A stretch of 64,000 bases of DNA from Chitiniphilus eburneus (GTDB lineage Bacteria; Pseudomonadota; Gammaproteobacteria; Burkholderiales; Chitinibacteraceae), in assembly GCF_005048205.1 (NCBI RefSeq), contig NZ_SUMF01000001.1, forward strand, positions 493,001 to 557,000, written 5' to 3'. A model generated the notes under the pieces. The model was not told the origin of the DNA. It saw only the letters and a list, made by a program, of their open reading frames with translations, and did no database searches. The position numbers were made by a program, and so were the translations under genes. Below are positions 17,964 through 26,400 of the stretch, one piece after another. Numbering within the stretch: position 1 is the first letter of the stretch; each line of letters opens with the position of its first letter.

Positions 17964-18095
17964 GCTTCCACCGGGTGGTCGCCCGGCCCGCCACTCGGGC
18001 CGGCTCCGGGGTGAAGCGGCCTTGCGCCCGCAAACCGATCCCCGGAAACACGGCAGTGTCGACCGCTGCGCGGTGCCGCGCAAGGGGTGGCACAG

Positions 18096-18404
18096 TCAGT
18101 TGAACACCACCTGGAAATACGCCGCGCGCTCGTCGCGCCCCATGGCGGGCACGCGCGACACGAACATGCCTTCCAGGCGGCCCACTGTCGGCAATTCCAG
18201 CGCGCACGAACCGTGGACAAAATCGCTGCCGCCCAGCGCGGTCATCGCCACCGCGAACGGCATGCGGCTGCCCGGCATCTGCGACAGCGGTTTGAGATCC
18301 ACCCGCTCCACCAGCACCGCCAAGGCGCGGCCGTCGGGCAGCGCCAGCGAACAGGTGGTGCCCACCAGGGGCTGGAAATGGCTGGCTTCGATCTGGTGCA
18401 GCAT
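18096..18404 (-). CDS. DUF6916-like small protein
   Basis: A 102-residue soluble protein (MLHQIEASHFQPLVGTTCSL ... PFAVAMTALGGSDFVHGSCA ... YFQVVFN). The layout resembles the small DUF6916 proteins that are commonly encoded beside MdpB-type tail-collar proteins, as here. The function of that family is not known to me; the name rests on pattern memory. It lies 113 bp downstream of the tail-collar gene, with a hairpin between. Confidence 0.6.
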   Translation of the reverse strand: MLHQIEASHFQPLVGTTCSLALPDGRALAVLVERVDLKPLSQMPGSRMPFAVAMTALGGSDFVHGSCALELPTVGRLEGMFVSRVPAMGRDERAAYFQVVFN

Positions 18405-18422
18405 CGGTACTCCAGGAAAACA

Positions 18423-18443
18423 CAGGCCGGGAAGCCCGGCCTG
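18423..18443. other. GC-rich hairpin between tail-collar and DUF6916-like genes
   Basis: A perfect 9-bp stem, CAGGCCGGG / CCCGGCCTG, with a three-base loop. It has no T tract, so it may be an attenuating or RNA-protecting hairpin and not a full terminator. Confidence 0.5.
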
Positions 18444-18517
18444 CGGAGCGACGCACAGCGGATGCCATGCGCCGGGTCGCCTCGAACGCAGCCGCCCGGC
18501 CGCGCTCGAACAGACGA

Positions 18518-19114
18518 TCAGTTGCGCGACGGGAAGATGCCGTTCAGCGCCACACTGAAATTCACCGCCAGGAACGGATTCATCAGCCCGAACGGCTGGC
18601 TGCCACCCGCTGCGGCAGCGCTCACCGTGCCACCCAGGTTGCTGCTCACGCCTTGCAGCGTGATCGGCGCATTGCCCAGCGCGTCGGAATAGATGGTGGC
18701 GCTGCCCTGGCCGCCGCCCGAGGCGCCGATAAAGGAGTTGGTCGCGGTCGGCGCATTCACCGGGTTGCTGGCCGCTGCGGCCAGTTGCACGTTGGTGGCA
18801 ACGGTCAGCGAGCTGGTGATCGCGTGGGTATGCATCGGCATGTTGTTGGAAGTCAGCGTCAGGCTTTCGACGCCACCTACCTGGCCGATCGGACGGTTGC
18901 TCAGGCCGGCGCCAGTGCCCTGGCCAATCGGCGAGCGGCCTTGCAGGTTGGGCAGGCCAAAGGTGGATACGCCGTCGCCACCATAGGTGGTGCCGACCAG
19001 GGCGAACAGCGCACTGAATTGCGAGATCGCCAGCAATTGCCCATTACAGAGCGCCCAGCCGGCGGGTGCGTAGGGGAATGCGAACGGCTGAATGGTACCG
19101 ATGAAAACTTCCAT
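18518..19114 (-). CDS. Tail-collar domain protein (MdpB type)
   Basis: A 198-residue protein. The N-terminus (IGTIQPFAFPYAPAGWALCN, then GQLLAISQFSALFALVGTTY and STFGLPNLQGR) is the phage tail-collar fold, as in the microcystin-dependent protein family. The rest is small-residue-rich with NNMPMHTHAI near residue 110 and ends in FSVALNGIFPSRN. There are no other phage genes around, so this is a stand-alone member. It sits beside a sulfotransferase and a giant surface protein. It may be a surface component, but its role is unknown. No signal peptide is visible. Confidence 0.88.
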   Translation of the reverse strand: MEVFIGTIQPFAFPYAPAGWALCNGQLLAISQFSALFALVGTTYGGDGVSTFGLPNLQGRSPIGQGTGAGLSNRPIGQVGGVESLTLTSNNMPMHTHAITSSLTVATNVQLAAAASNPVNAPTATNSFIGASGGGQGSATIYSDALGNAPITLQGVSSNLGGTVSAAAAGGSQPFGLMNPFLAVNFSVALNGIFPSRN

Positions 19115-19264
19115 CTTTCATCTCCAGTTGTTTTTCTGATGGGTTGCGCTGCCGTGCCGCCGCCCCTGTGGCGGTGGTAAACGCAGCGTCTTGCGAGATA
19201 TAAAGCATTTTCCGACGAAAGACAGCGTCATTTTCGTGACTGATCCGTAGTTGATCCGCCGTGC

Positions 19265-19288
19265 CTATGTCCCCAGCAAGTGACATAG
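19265..19288. promoter_or_regulatory. Dyad upstream of sulfotransferase
   Basis: CTATGTC (19265-19271) and GACATAG (19282-19288) form a perfect 7-bp inverted repeat with a 10-bp spacer. It lies in the AT-rich divergent region between the tail-collar and sulfotransferase genes, 35 bp before the sulfotransferase start. It could be an operator; no regulator is assigned. Confidence 0.3.
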
Positions 19289-19323
19289 AATAGTATTCAC
19301 TTATTGATTCGTGAAACGTAAGC

Positions 19324-20166
19324 GTGCCCACAGCCCATTATCACTTCATTTCCGGATTGCCACGCTCCGGCTCGACGCTGTTGTCAGCTTTGCTGTTGCA
19401 GAACCCGCGTTTCCAGGCAGGCATGACCAGTCCTGTCGGCACGCTGTTCGGCGCGGTGCTGGCACAGTGCAGCGCCGGCAGCGAATTCGGCCCGATGATC
19501 GAACTGGCACAGCGGCGCCGCTTGCTGAAGGGGCTGTTCGACAACTACTACGCCGACTGTGAACGGCCGGTGGTGTTCGATACCAACCGACAGTGGTGCG
19601 CGCGCCTGCCAGCGCTGCGCGATCTGTTCCCGCAGGCCAGGGTGATCGCCTGCGTGCGCAACGTGGCGTGGGTGATGGACAGCATCGAACGGCTGTACCG
19701 CGCCAACCCGTACGAGAACACCAAGCTGTTCGTGGACGACACCGAACGCAACACCGTCTACAGCCGGGTGGATACCCTGGCGCAGCGCAACCGGCTGGTG
19801 GGTTTTGCCTGGGCCGCGCTGAAGGAAGCGTATTACGGCGAGCACGCCGATTCGCTGCTGCTGGTGGACTACGAACTGCTGACCCGCGCGCCGGAGCAGG
19901 TGCTGCGGTTGGTCTACGACTTTCTCGGCGAGCCGTGGTTCGAGCACGATTTCGACAACGTGCGCTACGACGCGCCCGAGTTCGACCAGGCACTGGGCGT
20001 CGGCGGCCTGCACCGGGTAAAGCCGCGCGTGGCGCCGCAGACCCGGCGCACGGTGCTGCCGCCCGACCTGTTCGAGCAGTACGCGCGCCTGTCGTTCTGG
20101 GAAGACGGCGCCGCCAGCACCGCCAACGTGATCCGGCTACGGCCAGAGCCCGCAGCGACGCCGTAA
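19324..20166 (+). CDS. Sulfotransferase family protein
   Basis: A 280-residue PAPS-dependent sulfotransferase-fold protein. HFISGLPRSGSTLLSALL is the 5'-phosphosulfate-binding loop; VIACVRNVAWVMDSIERLYR is the 3'-phosphate-binding region; LLLVDYELLTRAPEQVLRLV is the third family block. It starts with GTG at 19324, because the domain begins at once (MPTAHYHFISG), with a weak ribosome site. It lies directly upstream of the giant surface protein, from which it is separated only by a dispersed repeat, and divergent from the tail-collar gene. The acceptor is unknown; a cell-surface substrate is a guess from context. Confidence 0.87.
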   Translation: MPTAHYHFISGLPRSGSTLLSALLLQNPRFQAGMTSPVGTLFGAVLAQCSAGSEFGPMIELAQRRRLLKGLFDNYYADCERPVVFDTNRQWCARLPALRDLFPQARVIACVRNVAWVMDSIERLYRANPYENTKLFVDDTERNTVYSRVDTLAQRNRLVGFAWAALKEAYYGEHADSLLLVDYELLTRAPEQVLRLVYDFLGEPWFEHDFDNVRYDAPEFDQALGVGGLHRVKPRVAPQTRRTVLPPDLFEQYARLSFWEDGAASTANVIRLRPEPAATP

Positions 20167-20289
20167 TCCGTAGCAATAACGCAACACCGCAACATAACAA
20201 CAACAGAACTGTCATGCCGCCCGGGTCGAATCCGGCGGCAACACTGGAGATCGGTTTTCGGGGTGGTGGTTTGGGGGAAGAAAACCCCA

Positions 20290-20430
20290 GATCTTGAACC
20301 ACGAAGAACACAGACAGCACAGAGATTCACGGAGAAAAACGAAACCCCAACCAGGATCTGGTCAGATCGGCGCGGGGTTGGTTTTCTCTGTGATCCTCCG
20401 TGTTCTTCGTGTTCTCCGTGGTTCAAGATT
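20290..20430. repeat. Dispersed CACGGAG-type repeat, copy 2
   Basis: Part of the 322-bp gap 20167-20488. The left arm reads ATCTTGAACCACGAAGAACA then CAGACAGCACAGAGATTCAC; the right arm is its near complement (GTGTTCTCCGTGGTTCAAGA). The arms enclose about 60 bp. Related to the copies at 11510-11655 and 36068-36280. The remainder of the gap holds a good ribosome site (AAGGAG) for the next gene. Confidence 0.75.
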
Positions 20431-20488
20431 CAGGGTTTGCAAATGCCTTCCAACCCACACACCCCGGCGACCGCACAAGGAGCACGCC

Positions 20489-23400
20489 ATGTGGTGGAAC
20501 AAGCGCAACACGACGCAAAGCACGACCGGCCAGCAACGCCGTCCCACGAAGGGATCGTCCCTGATCCTGGCGTTGGAGCCACGCATCATGTTCGACGGCG
20601 CGGCGGTCGCTACCGCTATCGACCGGCCGCATGCTGAAGCGCCGATCCGCGACAGCCGCGCCGACCCCACGTCCGCCAGCGACGGCGCCGACCACAGCGC
20701 GGTCGCCCCCGCCGCCGTGCTGCCGCCGCAGGCCGAGCCAGCCACGCGCAACGTGCTGTTCGTCGATGCCCGGGTCAAGGACGCCGACAAGCTGCTGGCC
20801 GATCTCAAGCCGGACACCGAAGTGGTCTACCTGCGCGCCGACCAGGACGGCCTGACGCAGATGGACACCTACCTCGCCGGCCATCCCGGCGCCCAGTCGG
20901 TACAGATCCTGGCCCACGGCTACAGCGGCGACCTGTGGCTGGGCAGCAGCTACCTCTCCGCCGAGAACCTCAACACCTATTCCGATAGCCTGGCGCGCCT
21001 CGGCAACAACATGGCGCAGGGCGGCGACATCCTGATCTACGCCTGCAATACCGCCGACGGCGAACGCGGGCTGGCATTCGTCGATGCCCTGGCCGCCGGC
21101 ACCGGGCGCGATATCGCCGCGTCCAGCAACCGCACCGGCGCCGGTAGCGACTGGGTACTGGAAGTCACGCGGGGCAGCATCGAAACCACCTCGGTGCTGT
21201 CGGCCCAGGCCGAGCGCGGCTACCAGTACAACCTGGCCACCATCACCGTCACCAGCAGCGCCGACAGCGGCGCCGGCACATTGCGCAATGCCATTGCCAG
21301 CGCCACCGCCGGCGACACCATCACCTTCAGCAGCGGCATGACCGTCGGCCTGAGCACGGGCCAGTTGCTGATCAACAAGAACCTGACCATCGACGGCGAC
21401 CTGAACGACGACGGCGTGGCCGACGTGACGGTGGACGCCAACTACAACAGCCGCGTGTTCAGCATCACCGGCGGCACGGTCAAGCTGGACGGGCTGGTGA
21501 TCACCCGCGGCCTGGTCAGCGGTGCCGGCGGCGATTTCAACAGCCTTGACGGCAAGGATGCGCTCGGCGCCGGGATCAGCGTCACCGGCGGCACCGTCAC
21601 CATCCTGCATTCGTCGCTCACCGGCAACGTGGCGGCAGGCGGCGGCGGCAATGGCGGCGGCAGCGGCTATGGCTACGGCGGCGGCGGTGGCGGCGGCTTC
21701 AATGGCAAGGGCGGCGCGCGCGGCGGCAACTATTCGGCAAGCTATGCCGGTCAGACTGGCGGCGCCGGCGGCGGCGGTAATGGCGGCGTCTATTCCGCCG
21801 TCGCCCAGGCCGGCAAAGGCGGCACCACCGTCGGCGGCGCCGGTGGCAGCACGGCACCTGGCTTTTCGTCCGGCGGTGCCGGCGGCAGTGCCGGCACCGT
21901 CGGGGTCGGCCTCATCGGTGGTGGCGGCGCTGGTGCCGCCGCTTCGCTGGCGCCTGCCGTCGGCAAGGGTGGCAACGCGGCCGGTGCCATGTTCATCGGC
22001 GCTGGCGCCACGGTCTACCTGGGCTCCACCACCATCAGCAGCAATGTGGGCGCGGGCGGCGGCGGCGCGGGGTCATCGCAGATCGGTGGGGTCAACGGCG
22101 CGAATGGCGGCGATGGCGTCGGCGGCATCCTCAACCAGGGCACGCTCAAATACGAAAGCGGCACCGTCAACCTGGTCAGCGGCCAGAACAACTACGGCCG
22201 CGGCGGCAGCGGCGGCGGTAACCAGAATGGCAACGCCGTTGGCGCAGCCGGCTACGGCACCAATACCGGCAACGAAAACCTGCGCAACAGCGGCGCGGGC
22301 ACGGCGGATTCCAGTTGGAGTTCCAACGCCGTGCCGGTGATCGCCAACCTGCATGGCGACAGCGTCAACTACACCGAAGGCGCCACCCCGGTGCTACTGG
22401 ATGTGGGTAGCAACGCCAGCGTCAGCGATACCGACTCCACCGACTTCAGCGGTGGCAACGTCACCGTGGCGATCACCGCCGGCCGCGTGACCACCGAGGA
22501 TCTGCTCGGCGTGCGCAACCAGGGCACCAGCGCCGGCCAGATCGGCGTCAGCGGCAGCAACGTCACCTATGGCGGCGTCACCATCGGCACCCTCGCAGGC
22601 GGCAGCGGCAGCAACAATCTGGTGATCACGCTCAACGGCAACGCCACGCAGGCTGCCGTGGCCGCGCTGCTTCAAAACCTCACCTACAGCAACAGCAACG
22701 GCGGCGCCATCGGCACCGGCACCCGTTCCGTCAGCGTCACCGTCAATGATGGCGATGGCGGCACCAGTACCGCCGCCGTGGTCAGCGTCGGCATCACCGG
22801 CGTGAATGATGCGCCCACGTTGAGCACCACCGGCGGCACGCCCACCTTTACCGAGAACGGCTCGGCAGTCAGCCTGTTCAGCGGCACCACCATCGACACC
22901 ATCGAAGCCGGCCAGACCATCGACCGCCTCACGCTCACCGTCACCAATGTCGCCAACGGCAGTGCCGAGGTGCTGCGCGTGGATGGCAGCGACGTGGCCC
23001 TGACCAACGGTAACTCGGTCACCACCGCCACCAACGGCATGACCGTCACGGTCAGCGTGTCCGGTGGCACCGCCACCATGGTCATCGCCAAGACCGGCGG
23101 CATCGCCACCAGTGCGGCCGCCACGCTGGTCAACGGCCTCACCTACAGCAACACCAGCGACGCGCCGGATACCACCGCCCGCGTGGTCACGCTCACCGGC
23201 CTTCGCGACAACGGCGGCACCGCCAACGGCGGCGTGGACAGCAGCACGCCCGGCCAGAGCGCCACCGTCTCGATCAGCGCCGTGAACGACGCACCCACGC
23301 TGTCGGGCGGCCCGTATACCTGGACCGGCACCAACGAAGACACCACCTCGAACGCGGTCACCGTCTCCAGCCTGCTCGCCAGCACCACCCACGCCGATGT

Positions 23401-26400
23401 CGATGGCCCGGCCAGCGGCATCGCCATCACCGGCAGCACCGGCGGCGGCACCTGGCAGTATTCCACCGACGGCTCCACCTGGACCGACATCGGCACTGTC
23501 TCGAACGGCGCCGCGCTGCTGCTGTCCAGCACCACGCAACTGCGCTTCGTGCCCGACGGCCTGAACGGCAGCACCGCCGGCCTCACCTTCCGCGCCTGGG
23601 ACCAAAGCGCCGGCAGCGCGTCCACCAACGGCACGCGCAGTACCGCAGACACCAGTACCAATGGCGGCACCAGCGCATATTCCACCGGCACCGCGCAGGC
23701 CACGCTCAGTGTCTCCAGCGTCAACGACGCGCCGGTACTGGCGCCGACCTCGCCCACCCTCAACGCCCTGACCGATGGTGACACCAATAATGTCGGTCAG
23801 GCCGTTTCCAGCTTTGCCGGCGCCAACATCAGCGACGTCGACCCCGGCGCGGTGAAGGGCATCGCCATCACCGGCCTGAACAGCGGCAACGGCACTTGGC
23901 AATACAGCGTGGACAACGGCGCCAGCTGGCAAGACGTCGGCGCGGTATCGGACAGCGCCGCGCTGCTGCTGCGCAGCACCGACCGGATCCGCTTCCTGCC
24001 GGACGGCGTCAACAGCACCAACGCCAGCCTGACCTACCACGCCTGGGATCAGAGCGGCGCCACCGCCAGCCAGCAGGGCAGCAAGGTCGATGCCAGCGGC
24101 ACGGGCGGCAGCACACCGTTCTCGGCCGCCAGCGACACCGCCAGCGTCACCGTCACCGCCATCAACGATGCGCCCATCGTCACCACCAGCGGCGGCAGCG
24201 CCGCCTTCATCGAGGGCGACAACGTCGCCTCGACGCCGGTAGTGATCGATGGCGCCATCAGCGTGTCCGACCCCGATTCGCCGCTGCTGTACAGCGCCAG
24301 CGTGGCCATCACCGCCAACCTGCAAAGCGGCCAGGACGTACTGGGCTTCACCAACAACCCCGCCACCATGGGCGACATCACCGCCAGCTACGACAGCGCC
24401 ACCGGCCTGATGACGCTGACCTCGGCCAGCGGTGCCAGCGCCGCCCAGTGGCAGGCCGCACTGCGCGCCGTCACCTTCAGCAACGCCTCGGACACCCCCA
24501 CCACCGGCACCCGCACCATCAGCTTCACCGTGGACGACGGCGCGGCCACCAGCAGCGCCGCCGTGCGCTCGGTGACGGTGACCGCCACCAACGACGCCCC
24601 GCTGGTCAGCGTACCCGCCAGCCTCACCGCCACCGAGGACACGCCGTTCCCGGTGGTCGGGATCAGCTTCTCGGACGCCGATGCCGGCAGCGGTAGCGTC
24701 ACGGTCACCCTGTCCATCCCCAGCGGCGCCCTGTCCGCCAGCAGCGGCGCCGGCGTCACCGTGGGCGGCACCACCAGCGCGCTGGTGCTGTCCGGCTCGA
24801 TCAGCGACATCAATGCCTTCATCGCAGGCGGCAACGTCAGCTTCCTGAGCCCGGCCAACAGCACCGCCAGCGTCACCCTCACCGCCAGCATCAACGACAA
24901 CGGCCTGTCCGGCGGCACGCCCAAGAGCGATAGCGACAGCGTCAGCATCACCGTGACGCCAGTCAACGACGCCCCGCACATCAGCGCGCCAGCCAGCATC
25001 GGCGTCACCGAGGACGTAGCCCAGGCGCTCACCGGCATCAGCTTCAGCGACGTGGATGCCGGCAGCGGCACGATCAGCGTGTCGTTCAGCGTGACCCCCG
25101 GCAGCGGCACGCTCAGTGCCATCGCCGGCGCCGGGGTGGCGGTCAGCGGTTCGGGCAGCAACCAGATCACCCTCAGCGGCAACCTCACCGACATCAACGC
25201 CTTCGTCACTGGTGGCGCAGTCAGCTACACCACCGCCGCCAATGCCACCGGCAACGTGGTGCTGAGCATCGCCATCGACGATAACGGCAACACCGGCAGC
25301 GGCGGCAACCACACCGACAGCACCACGCTAACCCTGACCGTCAGCGCGGTAAACGACGCCCCGGTGAACAGCGTGCCCGGCAGCCAGACCGCGTTGCAGG
25401 ATATCGACCTGGTATTCAGCAACGGCAACGGCAATGCGATCTCGATCGCCGACGTGGACAACGGCGGCGGCATCGTGCGTGTCACCCTCACCGCCAGCAA
25501 CGGCCTGCTCACGCTGAGCGGCACCACCGGCCTGAGCTTCGTCGTCGGCAGTGGCAGCAACGACGGCACCATGACCGTCGAGGGCACCATCGCCGACCTC
25601 AACAACGCATTGGCCGGGCTGGTGTTCAGCCCCACCGGCGGCTACTACGGCCCGGCGTCGCTGCAGATCACCACCAACGACCTGGGCCTGACCGGCAGCG
25701 GCGGCGCCCAGACCGACAGCGACACCATCCTGATCAACATCGCCCAGCCCAACCCGTCGATCACCGGCGTGGCCGGCGCCAGCCTGGACGGCACCTACAA
25801 GGTGGGCGACACCGTCAACATCACCGTCACCTTCGACCAGGCCGTCAACGTGAGCGGCGGCGTGCCCACGCTGCTGCTGGAAACCGGCGCCATCGACCGC
25901 AGCGCGGTCTACGTGAGCGGCAGCGGCAGCAACACCCTGACCTTCGCCTACGTGGTGCAGGCCGGCGACATAGCCGCCGACCTCGACTATGTCGGCAGCG
26001 CCGCGCTGGGGCTCAACGGCGCCACCATCGACAGCGTCAGCCTGGGCAACCCCGCCTTCACCACCCTGCCCGGCATGGGTACGCCGGCCAGCCTGGCCGG
26101 CCACAGCGACCTGGTGATCGACGGGGTGGCGCCCACCGTGGTCAGCGTGACCGCGCCGCCACCCGGCACTTACATCGCCGGCCAGCCGCTGGACTTCACC
26201 GTGCACTACAGCGAAGCCGTGGTGGTCGACACCAGCGGTGGCACCCCGCGCATCGCCATCACCCTGGACAGCGGCACCGTCTACGCCGACTACCTGTCCG
26301 GCTCGGGCAGCAGCGCGCTCACTTTCCGCCTGGTGGTCGGTGCCGGCCAGTTCGACACCAACGGCGTGGCGCTGGGCAACAGCGTCGCCGCCAACGGCGG

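Noticed and set aside
18096..19114. A prophage suggested by the tail-collar protein
   Set aside because: No capsid, terminase, integrase, lysis or other tail genes are nearby; stand-alone MdpB-type genes are common.
20294..20488. Upstream in-frame extension of the giant protein
   Set aside because: It is encoded by the dispersed repeat, while ATG 20489 has an ideal ribosome site and starts the LEPR-type N-terminus.
21640..22260. Glycine-rich stretch as an RTX calcium-binding region
   Set aside because: The GGxGxDxLx nonapeptide periodicity is absent; it is GG/GA/GN-rich without regular aspartates.
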